From Saccoglossus kowalevskii (Eukaryota; Hemichordata; Enteropneusta; Harrimaniidae): a DNA stretch of 41,386 nucleotides. The number at the start of each line of letters is the position of its first letter. Position 1 is the stretch's first letter. The position numbers and the translations under genes are program-made. The notes beneath the pieces are model-generated. The model ran no database searches. It was not told where the DNA came from and saw nothing but the letters and a program-made list of their open reading frames with translations. The stretch covers positions 666,116-707,501 of the forward strand of contig NW_003108579.1 in assembly GCF_000003605.2 (NCBI RefSeq), in the 5' to 3' direction. This document shows positions 12,290 through 41,386 of this stretch, piece after piece.

Positions 12290-15200
12290 CTGTAATAACA
12301 CGATAATTAACCGCATCATACTGCACTGAGACTCGACCTCCCGTACTTCTCTCCTGCCTGACTCCGCATCCCAGCATAACACTGTTGTAAAACATTGTTG
12401 AGATCTTCAACACTCAGATACTCGAATTCAGGGTTCTACGCAGTTGATCCTAGAAAGTCTGTTTAAAAAAATGGGAAACAGCATTTCAGTAAAATTAAAA
12501 ACCGTATTGTAAACAGTATCGTCTTACCGGCGAAATGAAAACAAAACAAGACATTCACCTTTCATAATTCTTTTATAATTCTTATTCTTATTTTCTGTAT
12601 TTTGTTTTTCGTTCTTCAATCCCTTAATCTCATCTAGTCGGTCATCATTTAAACTTACAAACCGTGTTTTCTTTGTTGAAGGTTCGAAATCTATTTCAAG
12701 TCACAACAGGGAGGACATGTTTTACAAGTAAACGCAGCGTTATGGCGTTCGTTTTGGTTTGTGTGGCGAATGACGATCACCCAACGATCGACACTCAGAA
12801 CTTGGAACCCGCCATTAACAAAAAGCAATATTATGGTATATTTTTAAGATGTTTTAATTCGGTAATTTTTCCATTTTTTTTCCAAAATGCAATCACTATT
12901 TTTTTATAAAAATCAAATATTACCGGTTTTATGTATTACCGCATTAAACATGTAGTCAATTCATGTTCCAGGGTCACTTTGTTTAGCGTGACTGAGCAGT
13001 ATTAGCCAATATACCATTAGGTGCGTATGCACATTTTGTGTTTGAACCAATCAAATCGATGGATTAACACCACAAATATACTGGTATAATATAATTATTT
13101 TTATTTTATGAACGTCCCTTAAAATGAGTTAATTGTACGTGTGTAAAAGCTGAATAGAAAATGGCCTTTAGTATCACTCACAGCTTATTTCACCGTATTT
13201 ATATATAATTACTTCTACTCTATGGAAATGCAATTGTGAACCACTTTCTTACATCACCAAAATGATGTTATTCCGGACTTACAATATTCTAAATATAGTG
13301 ACACGTTGTTACTTTGTTACATACACCCATACCTTGTCTTGAACAACATGCACATCGTCAAAAGTGAGCAGACGGGATTCTATACTATCAGAGCATACAT
13401 ACTGTTGATTTTTTTTGTCAAAGTAGACAATACAGGTGTTTTGATCTGAGGGCGAGCTGATCCGACGATCGAGACAGATCTTTTTTGTTTGGCATTATCT
13501 GAATAAAATCACTAAGTTGAACATTATCGATAAAACCATGCAAGTATATACAATGTGGACATATTAAAATCTCCTACTTTGTATGAGATAATAAAAAATT
13601 ATGTTATCAAACCAAGCATGAAAAGAATGATGCCTCCGTCTTGGTGATAGTATTGTAATAATTAATGAATACATTGACAATCTATACGAATTTAAACAAT
13701 GATACAGTGTACATTGATGATGATCTACTTATAATGTATCATATCAATCAACCGTCTTAATTTTGTCTATCATGTGCACTGGCCAGTTAGCATTACTTGT
13801 TCGGAAATTAAAATAAATCAATGTTATTGAGAGCTACAGGCCCTCGGTGGCAGCAACGTAGCAATAGTGAACCATTCCATATTTTATCTTATTTAATTCT
13901 TTTCTTATATATTGTATGAACGCACTTCCATTACCATGACATGTTTGTACAAACGAATCGGATCAGTGATGTAACGTGTTTTTTGAATGATATTGCAGTA
14001 CTATCTACATAAAACAATGATGAGCTCACACAAAAAAAAATAATAAATAAATCATAAACTGTAATGTCCATGGAACAATGTTGAACTATCTGATCACTGC
14101 TGAAATCCACGTAACATATACTTAATAAATAATGCATGCTAAACAGACACTAATATAGGTCAGATCAATGTTATTTTCAAAATTCTTAATGCCATTATCG
14201 AAACATAATTGCTAGATTGATGTGGCTGATAAATGACAGTATTCATCGCCGGAAATGGGTGGACAAGATGGCCGACTTTCGCTCGTGGGCAGTGTTCTCT
14301 TGTCAATAAACATCACAGAATGTGCCATAGAGATATATTGAAAAAAATATTGAGTTTATATTTTAAATTATTTCACTTTTGTGTGCTTTGTATAGACAGG
14401 TGACGCTCCAAGCTTTCGATATGTTGTTATAGATATTTCATTAAAACGCTACCATTAAATGCCCAACTTGCCGGGAAACTTGGTGTTAAATCTTCCACTG
14501 GCTCAGTGTGATACCAATGGACAATGTGCGATTTTTCAAGTTTGTTCCCTTCGTTCTTGATAATTTCTGATACAATGAACACAGTGATGCAGCTCAAATA
14601 TGTCCGTTATTCCATGTGAAACCACCCCTCTTCTCGAACGTGAACCACTAACGCTATACTGCTATTGGTGCTAAAGGTGCACAAAATCAACATATTGTAT
14701 GACCGTTTTTCCTCTTTATAAAGAAGGGTTTTCATCACGACGTCTGTCCGTGAGTTGTGTATTGTTCCACGACAGTCTCGACTTTTGTCTTGTAACGCGT
14801 CAGACGTAATTTGCATACCAATCGCCGTTGACGACAACAATGATATTCACAAGATTTGTCTGTCCACAGAGTTTTGTATTACATATATAACAGGTGGCTG
14901 TCTTCAATGCCAATATAAGAGTGTACCTAATGGAATCTCGTCCTCTGTCAACCAAAACCATTTATTACATGGCTTCATATAATCAACTAACAAATTAAAC
15001 AAACGAAAGATTATCTCACTTACCATTGTTTTCAACATCATCCATTGTTTTGAATAATTTTGCATACAATTATAGTCACTGCAATGGGATAGACTGGAAA
15101 TCCCTACTTGACCTGATTTTATTGTCCATTTCTGGCAATGATACATCTGTAATCGTAACGTCATAAGTTACAGCGTGGCGTAATTTTGCGGTATTTTGTG

Positions 15201-15390
15201 GGGTATTTTCATCCTCCCATATACGGAAATGCGAATTCAAAATATGGAATGATTACACGCGAGTCCTCTAATAATAAAAACAAACATGGCTGCGATCAGG
15301 GTTTGACCGGGCTAGACACAAAGAAGTTCGCCGATACTGTTCTAAACTTTTTGGATTTCGGCATTGCTATGATGTATCCTTAGAAGGAAA

Positions 15391-15534
15391 ATACTAAGGT
15401 TATTACGAGGATACCTCAAAGTATGCATTCAGACAGTGCGCCATCGTCTCGACCGATGCTGCGCGTCGGACGATACTGCCGCTGTACAGTCTGTGTGCAT
15501 ACTTTGAGGTATCATCGTAATAACCTCATAGTAT
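15391..15534. mobile_element. Hairpin (MITE/foldback-like) element, 144 bp
   Basis: The segment folds on itself nearly end to end. The left arm atactaaggttattacgagg, continuing through atacctcaaagtatgca, is matched by the reverse complement of the right arm (tgcatactttgaggtat, then cgtaataacctcatagtat). The centre also pairs (atcgtctcgac with gtcggacgat). Such short foldback elements are typical non-autonomous DNA transposons. No open frame is present. The target-site duplication is unclear. Confidence 0.75.
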
Positions 15535-15769
15535 AAACTAACTGTCATTCTAACTATTATATAAAAGTGTAGAAATAACAACACACCAACTCTGTAGACA
15601 AACGTATAACCAACAGTGGGAATTCAGAATCTAAACAAACTATTGCCAAACATCCATAATAAAGAAAAGGCACGTAAACTACAATACATGGTCAAATCAG
15701 TCGTAGTAATATATATGCCATCTTTGACACCACTAGCACGTTGTTTAAACCTTTATTAAATTAATCGTG

Positions 15770-16060
15770 ATTATATGAAAGTGGCTCATGAGATTGTTGT
15801 TCCTAAGGTAACCATTTACTGTTTACTCAAGCATGTGGGATAATTCGTGAAGGCAACAATGTAATCGTATCACTATTATTTAATTATTTCCTCGATGTGA
15901 ATATCAATAACAAGGTCCACGTTTTATGAGCTAAGGCACAATTTCATATCGTCCTAGTATTAAATTTATTATACTTGAGGCGTTTCTGCGGTCACAGCTG
16001 GTACATTTTCTCATATGTAATTTTAATTTAACGAGACGTTCAGTGTATATATATATCTAA
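15770..16060 (+). promoter_or_regulatory. Upstream block of peptide gene 3, paralogous to 7870-8170
   Basis: It aligns with the block before gene 2 over about 250-300 bp with small gaps: gattgttgttcctaaggtaa, ttttatgagctaaggcacaa, aaatttatta, cacagctggta and a terminal TATA-rich run. In gene 3 the block is about 1.3 kb from the ATG rather than about 0.2 kb, so the first intron is longer here. Confidence 0.5.
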
Positions 16061-16132
16061 CCGATTTTGTTTTTTTTTTGAGTTGTACAGCAATCACGGC
16101 AGTTTTCTAAAACGATCATTTGAGTTATTCAG
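16045..16132 (+). promoter_or_regulatory. Candidate TATA box and first noncoding exon of peptide gene 3
   Basis: A TATA run (16045-16056) in the paralogous position is followed by a donor-like cag|gtaggt at 16132/16133. An acceptor (tttacag) ends at 17337, 22 nt before the ATG. A short untranslated exon ending at 16132 and spliced over about 1.2 kb would mirror gene 2. Inferred from sequence only. Confidence 0.3.
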
Positions 16133-17359
16133 GTAGGTAGCATTTTCTGTTCTGTAAGATGTCGGTTAAGGTGGACAAACAATTTATTTGTTTTTTGTTT
16201 ATATGATATAGCAAATCAACTGATAATGGCGATGTTGATAACGATTATAATAATATTAATCGTAATGATGAATTATGATAATGGTATATTGGTTTAGTAA
16301 TACAATGATAAAAGACAAACAATCACGCGATTGCCCTAACTGAAACGACATTGCGAATATGCCATAGTTATGTATGGACGAAGTGAACGTAACATACACA
16401 ATCCGTTGGTTTTAGCAGGGGTGTAGTAGACATCCATTTAACATTCGACTAGATGGTCACTCTGCGAAGTCAACTTTAATGAGGTAGCGCCACAGTGGAG
16501 TTTTATTAAAATTAAATTAAGCTTTTCATTGCTCTCGGTACATCTTTGATAAACCTCCTTTGAAGTTATCTTAAACACCATGGATTGCAAACGGGCGCTT
16601 CCGGGTGCCGTCAACATAGTTCATTGAGGCAACAATAACTGAACTTAACCTGTGCTTCGGGGTGCACGAATTGGTGCCCAGCCAGACAGGCACTGGCGTA
16701 CTGGTTTTGATCATTGAGAATCCTTCAAACTCAAGGAATATATAGCTATACCAAGTAATGTAACTGTTGTCGAATGTTTTTGAAAACATATGCAGTTACT
16801 ACAGTGAAAGGGATAGTATTACCCAAGATCCACAGCATTCATTGAACAGTGGGGTGGAGTATATACCCTTTTTGCTGCCAAATCTCACTTAGTGTTGTTG
16901 CAAAATTGCAGCAAACAACTTGTGACACAGTTGGTCATTTTTCGCAAATATATCATATAATGCAATTAGGTACAATCAATTAATTGATACTGGTTGTATT
17001 TTAGTCTAGGTGATTGTGCGTAACCTTCGCGAGGTCGAGGAAATTATAATCATTATTGCAGCTGTGGACTTTTCCACTTATTGTATTTTTAATACTACAT
17101 TTTCTAAGTGTAATTTACATGTTACCAGGCACACGTCACCTGACATTTAACATAACTAAAATTTGACTGCACTTCCATAAACTCGGAAGTTTGAATGTAA
17201 TATGTGTGCCCGATTCTCGCCAGGCGTTACCGTCACCGCTCTGAGGACTAACTAAATCGTAGCTCATGCAAATGAACAAATCAAATTGATACAACCTTGT
17301 ATATATTTGTACCAACTTTCACTGTTTACGTTTACAGGAATTGTAGACTTAATTTCGAA

Positions 17360-18211
17360 ATGAAGACTACATGCGTGTTTATCTTTATTGCAACAGCACT
17401 GTTGCTGCTCTCAGCAGCATCTACGGTAACAGGACAAATACCATACGGAGCCAATACAGCAGCTGGGGTAAGTAAACGTTTTGAAAGTATTTAACAGAAG
17501 ATATTTACAATACTTTTGAATCATATCAGGTGCGTGAAAATGGCCTGCAGTCAAGTATTTTTGTAATTAAAATCATAAAAGCAAAATTAATTAAGTACAA
17601 AGTTGCAATGAGATCGGCCAAGATATGAAACAGTTAATGATATATTGTTTTTTTAAAAAAATAGACATAAACAATCGACATCGTGACGAATGCTGAACAA
17701 ACGGGCAGACAAAAAGAACCCAATGCATAGGTTCCTGAATCATTGCTGACTGAAAAAAAAAAAAAAAATAAACTTTTACATGTTTTATATTATCACAAGG
17801 GATGTGAACTTCATGTATTCCCTTGTATTAATTATTTATTTTCCCAGGTACCATCTCTGCAATATGTATATATGTTCAAGTTCCCCCTCAAAATCATCCG
17901 TCTCTCTATAATACACCCTGGCAACACATCTCAAGCAGGGAACGTCAACACCATGATATTATAAAAAGAATATATAATCGAAAATAAGAACAAGTGCACA
18001 TACGTTTTGACACGCGTGCAGATACAGCTTTTATCGAACGTAATGATTTTTGGTGTTATATGTATGACGATAATATTTATTGTAACTTTATTTATTGTAA
18101 CTTTATTTACAGTGCTTCTCTGGTTCTAAATTTGGATGCGGAAAACGAGATTCTACTGGTGAACAGTCAGAGCATGTGGATACAGATAAGAAGCGTGGTA
18201 TAATGGAATAA
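17360..18211 (+). CDS. Secreted cyclic amidated peptide precursor, paralog 3 (two coding exons)
   Basis: Coding exons are 17360-17467 (36 codons) and 18113-18211 (32 codons plus TAA), giving 68 residues. The donor gtaagt is at 17468, the acceptor ttatttacag ends at 18112, and the intron is phase 0. A 22-nt 5'UTR follows the acceptor ending at 17337. Residues 1-25 are a signal peptide with a Leu/Ala core. The linker is QIPYGANTAAG, differing from paralog 2 at one residue. Exon 2 starts with the ring CFSGSKFGC, then GKR, then DSTGEQ. Unlike its sisters the tail carries Lys-Lys-Arg before GIME, a second possible dibasic cleavage site. Even the first intron bases (gtaagtaaacgt) match paralog 2, so these two are the youngest pair. 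Predicted product: a 20-residue pyroGlu, Cys-x7-Cys ringed, amidated peptide. The receptor and family are unknown. Confidence 0.82.
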
Positions 18212-18290
18212 GAAGTCTTGTATAACATTTGTTTACAACAGACTCTTTACGACTATATTTCAAATACGGCAATGTACTTTAAGAGTATAT

Positions 18291-18296
18291 AATAAA
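18291..18296 (+). terminator. Polyadenylation signal of peptide gene 3
   Basis: A canonical AATAAA lies about 80 bp after the stop codon of peptide gene 3. Confidence 0.5.
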
Positions 18297-19129
18297 AATA
18301 TAATCTACATATGTCGTTCAAGTATCATATTAATAGTAGTCACGAACTACGGTTAAAAGGCATTACTTAACATAGCAATTTTGGGTGCAATTGTACACAG
18401 TTTGTACAGAATGCCAGTGTAGTTTATATTCAATGTGGATGGATGTGTGGATGGACGAACAGATGACTGTCTGACTGACTCATTGTTCGTTTATTGTTCC
18501 TGTGATCAATGGAAAACTGAATATATCTTATTTCTCCATTCGTGCCCTCAATGGACGAAGTGTAACACAAACTCAAATCCGATTTGTGTGTGATGAAAAT
18601 CATACTTGCCAGAGTCAAATGATTATACAGCAAGACTGGAAGTCAATATCATTCACAATCTTTTATTACCACGAATAACATCAACGATACAGTTCCAGAC
18701 ACGTAATAGTAACATTTACCGACGTAAAGTCTCTCCCGCTTTAGTTAGCACTTTTTGATCAACTTCGACCTTATTGGTAAAAAGGGCGAGCTTTTGTGTG
18801 ACTGTAGCTTTCTTTTCGTTTGAAGAAAGGCTTTTGTATCCTGCCAAATGGTATCATCTGTCATATTTCCGGAGGTTATGACTTCAGTGCCATGAACATT
18901 TGTTTGTGCCAGGCGACAGTCACTGTTGTCACTCCTGACTTTTTTGTATGTGCAATTGTAAGTGCTAGTGCTGACACAGTGCATTTTTGCCACAGAAGTC
19001 ATATTCATGTTTGGGACTCCATGACAGGGCTGTGTGGCCATCTCTTTATCAAATGTCAATTTAAGTGCGCTATCCTATCATCAACCAGGCTCTGTCGAAC
19101 ACAAGCACCTGCGGTCCTTACCTAAGATT

Positions 19130-19316
19130 CCCCCATAGTCGCATTCGTGAGTGAATGAATCTCGGCCAGTGGAATAGGTCTTCCCATTGAGTTTTTGGCT
19201 CACTCAGCAAGGGTAAGAGGCGACCCTTTTGATGTTCAGGCTAAGGTAGGATTTGAACTTGGGTCTACCGGCCATGAGTATGATGCGACAACCACTATGC
19301 TACCAGTGACCGGTCA
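19130..19316 (-). mobile_element. tRNA-derived SINE-like sequence
   Basis: Read on the minus strand, TAGCATAGTGG (19292-19302) matches the RNA polymerase III A box and GTTCAAATCC (19249-19258) the B box, about 35 nt apart as in tRNA heads. A non-tRNA body follows toward lower coordinates; its 3' end was not fixed. The fold is not a clean cloverleaf, so a SINE head is likelier than a functional tRNA. Confidence 0.6.
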
Positions 19317-20640
19317 TCGTAGTTTATAAATACACAGCGACATTTACACATTCGCAACATGATATCAACTTTCTCGGCCATGATTACATATCGACTGCTA
19401 ACTGCAGGCATACACAATGACACACACTGCTAAGTGATATCACTGACATAGTCACATTTATTTTTGGCAACATATTTGAAAATCTTTATTATACACATAA
19501 TCACTCAAAAATAACGTTATTCCCGTGTCAACGCTCAGCAAAACACAGTGCAAGGCATTGCGTGTTACGGGTTACAATATGTACAAATTGGTGGTAAATT
19601 CACGATTACTAAACGTAATGAGAACCGTGTGTGGACGGAATTGTCTGATTATTCCGGACGTCTTTCTTCACTAATTGAGAACTCATCTTACTAGTTACGG
19701 CCACGTTCTAATTTAGACCGTGCAGTGAAGGCTTAGTGTAAGTCATACATAAAACTCATGAAATAAAATAGAGAAATTTAGAATATATTTTTGTACTATA
19801 TTACTAGTATTTACTTGTTGTGCAATAAATAACAAATAACACTTTTTTTAGAACAAGCTACACATAAATTAGATAAGTTTTTTTTTTCAAATCGGGGCGT
19901 ACAAAACCATGCGACCACTATTAATGGGGCTCTGCAGAGAATACTAAACGAGCCAAAAACATCGGTGTATGGTTCAAAGTTATATTGTAGAAAATACAGT
20001 ATAGTATAACAATCCTGCAAATATAATATCATCATCTTGCAAATTGACAATTGCTCTATAGTTCAATAAATGTGCAAGAATAAATATGTTTTGTATTTTT
20101 CCCAACGTGTTCATAAAAGTGAGCAATCGGGCCTTATGTTAACCTTGAATAGAAATTACTTTTTTATATTATAGTTTATAATATTACCAATAGACAATGT
20201 GTTACACTACTGTACAACAATGAAATTATGTTATTTACAAACTTTAATATTTACAATATTCTAAAAACAAAGCTATTTTTATTATGAGTCGCTTACACAA
20301 GTTCCCAGTTTAGATAGACTGAATCACACATTCCAACTGATAAATACCTGTTAATGTGAATGAAATTACCACAGCTGCAGGCGCATGGGGCCTTGGATAA
20401 CATGACTCGCACACTTGCCAACGTGGGCCAGTGTTCAATATATGATATTTGATATATATATATATCTATTTATTTAAATCTGCAAGCAACAAATGCTCAA
20501 ATACCAATAAATGATCAAATGATCAAATTAACGATACTAACGATCTAATCAAATCATTTATATCTAGAGCTGTACAAAATTACGCGCATGATTATAATTC
20601 AATTAAAATGTATAAATAAATGTTACATGTTAACATGAAT

Positions 20641-20807
20641 CTACACTACCAACGCATTCATCCTGTTCATCACTGAAACTGTCGTCAAGGTAGGTGACAC
20701 GTACATAAGGTAGCATGTTGCCGTAGGTCTATATATACAGACGTTATATACTTCATTCAACACATACATATTTGCCGGACGTGCATGAATTAGATGTACC
20801 CGACTAG
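20641..20807 (-). other. Possible alternative 3' coding exon of the adhesion GPCR
   Basis: A good acceptor (minus strand, tttacatttacag) precedes an open stretch of 54 codons ending in TAG at 20641. Its phase (two bases needed to complete a codon) fits the donor inside the last receptor exon, where GCC A|gtaagt lies just before the in-frame TAA. Splicing would replace the terminal Ser-Lys with a longer tail starting TSRVHLIH. The tail has no recognised domain. Confidence 0.25.
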
Positions 20808-21276
20808 CTGTAAATGTAAATATATCACTGAGAAATCGTCGTATGATTACAACCACGCTTTTCTTGTACTTGTACTAGACGCACCTGCATGAAACAAAGT
20901 GATATTAATTGAGTGACATTCAATAATAAATCAGAATTTATGCACATGGGCCGATAATCCACATCGTTGCATGACAATTGTTGGTTTCCAATTAATTGTC
21001 CTTAACAAAATTATGTGGTATATAATCTTCAATGAATCTATGATTACAATAATTAACTACATATATCATCATCTGCGCATGCCGCCACTCAGCTCAATAA
21101 ATTATGCAAACATGTAATTTTGTAGTCCAATGAACTGTGATGTTAGCCGCGGCAATATACATATTGTGACTAAGACTAATACCTCTGATATGCATGTTGT
21201 CCGGTGTTTTTTTTTTTTTTAATGTGTTTTTTTGAATGCTCAATACATTCTAATTTTTGAAGCCAGATCTGATTTG

Positions 21277-21282
21277 TTTATT
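21277..21282 (-). terminator. Polyadenylation signal of the adhesion GPCR
   Basis: AATAAA on the minus strand lies about 85 nt past the TAA at 21370-21368, which fits a short 3'UTR for the isoform ending there. Confidence 0.45.
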
Positions 21283-21367
21283 GTCTAGTATTCGAAGTTT
21301 ATTAACCAAGGAGAAATATTAGTGTTATTCACTAGTCTGATAACACATGGCATTGGTTGTATGGTAA

Positions 21368-40856
<19,489 letters not shown>

Positions 40857-41386
40857 CTGCAAGACAATAACAATGCAGATATTTATATATAGCGCCAAAA
40901 TCTATGACGACGTCACGTTCAATGCCGCTGTACATTATCACCTTAGTTAGCTAGCCAGTCAAACTTATTTGCCAGCTCAACTCCCCGGGATCACCCAACC
41001 CGACCTGACGTTCAGTTGTGAGACATTACAAAATAAACGATGCCAGCGATAGATTACGAGTATGAAAGAACAAAATAAACGCAATCAAAGGCGCCGACCA
41101 CGCGCGTTGGAAATAAATAGAATAGAATAAATCTCACCAGCATCTTTCACTCACGCAAATGCACACACGCATGCTATTTCTGTATATTGAATACGTTGGC
41201 AACGGAAGGGACAAGTTTAAATCATCTTTGTATTAACACAACTTGAAAGCAACAGTCTCACACTGAATATATGTTTATAAATTATCAAACTAAACATTCA
41301 ATGAAGCGGACTGCGACGGTTAAGACGAAAAGACAAGGCTAAGACGAAAAACATGTGACAGTACGATTATGCTCGTCTACTACATG
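40857..41386. other. Upstream of the receptor; possible signal-peptide exon
   Basis: No exon can be placed with confidence. One candidate on the minus strand is an ATG at 41143-41141 starting MLVRFILFYLFPTRVVGA, which looks like a signal peptide, in a 29-codon frame. No good phase-0 donor was found inside it. The true first exon may lie beyond the window. Confidence 0.2.

Larger units (their letters stand above)
9073..15769. other. Intergenic stretch between peptide genes 2 and 3
   Basis: About 6.7 kb with no supported gene. It contains the inverted-repeat element at 10802-12289 and the hairpin element at 15391-15534. The open frames near 9.7-10.0, 10.9-11.2 and 14.6-15.2 kb have no recognised domain or convincing splice sites. 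I found no fourth copy of the Cys-ring exon or of the signal-peptide exon here. Confidence 0.4.
18297..21276. other. Region between the peptide cluster and the receptor gene
   Basis: Genes on the two sides converge on this stretch. Apart from the SINE-like sequence and the possible alternative receptor exon at 20641-20807, I see no gene. The overlapping open frames near 18.7-19.1 kb on both strands lack domains or splice context. Confidence 0.4.

Noticed and set aside
1902-18211. Assignment of the peptides to oxytocin/vasopressin, CCAP, CCHamide or somatostatin/allatostatin-C
   Set aside because: Ring sizes and flanking residues differ: here Cys-x7-Cys with the second Cys itself amidated, and no neurophysin region follows.

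Overview
The window is AT-rich animal DNA: genes split by many short introns with GT..AG borders, tRNA-derived SINE-like and hairpin elements, a minisatellite and long tetranucleotide arrays. Nothing is bacterial. The modular lectin-type adhesion receptor and the amidated secreted peptides suggest a marine invertebrate. A deuterostome such as a hemichordate or cephalochordate is my best guess, but this is inference.

Left half (about 1-18.3 kb, + strand): three tandem paralogous genes at 1902-2691, 8343-9072 and 17360-18211, each encoding a 64-69 residue secreted peptide precursor. All share one layout: a 5'UTR intron just upstream of the ATG; a 108-nt first coding exon with signal peptide and an 11-residue linker starting with Gln; a phase-0 intron; and a second exon that opens exactly on a Cys and encodes a nine-residue Cys-x7-Cys ring followed by Gly-Lys-Arg. 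The expected product is a 20-residue, N-terminally pyroglutamylated, disulfide-ringed, C-terminally amidated peptide. I cannot assign it to a named neuropeptide family. Genes 2 and 3 are the closer pair and also share an upstream block of about 250-300 bp. Between the genes lie a 28-bp minisatellite (5289-5971), an inverted-repeat element (10802-12289) and a near-perfect 144-bp hairpin (15391-15534).

Middle (18.3-21.3 kb): no clear gene. It holds a tRNA-derived SINE on the minus strand and a possible alternative 3' exon for the receptor.

Right half (about 21.3-40.9 kb, - strand): one large adhesion G-protein-coupled receptor gene. I reconstruct 29 exons with consistent splice phases and an uninterrupted frame of 1323 codons from the first exon seen. 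N to C, the protein reads PAN/apple, C-type lectin, PAN/apple, EGF, F5/8 type C, F-type lectin (fucolectin-like), C-type lectin, GAIN, GPS, seven transmembrane helices and a short tail. The N-terminal signal exon is not resolved. Introns hold a 0.6-kb palindrome-rich element with inverted ends and a 460-bp compound microsatellite abutting the EGF exon.

The two halves are transcribed toward each other. Nothing in the sequence shows that the peptides and the receptor act together.
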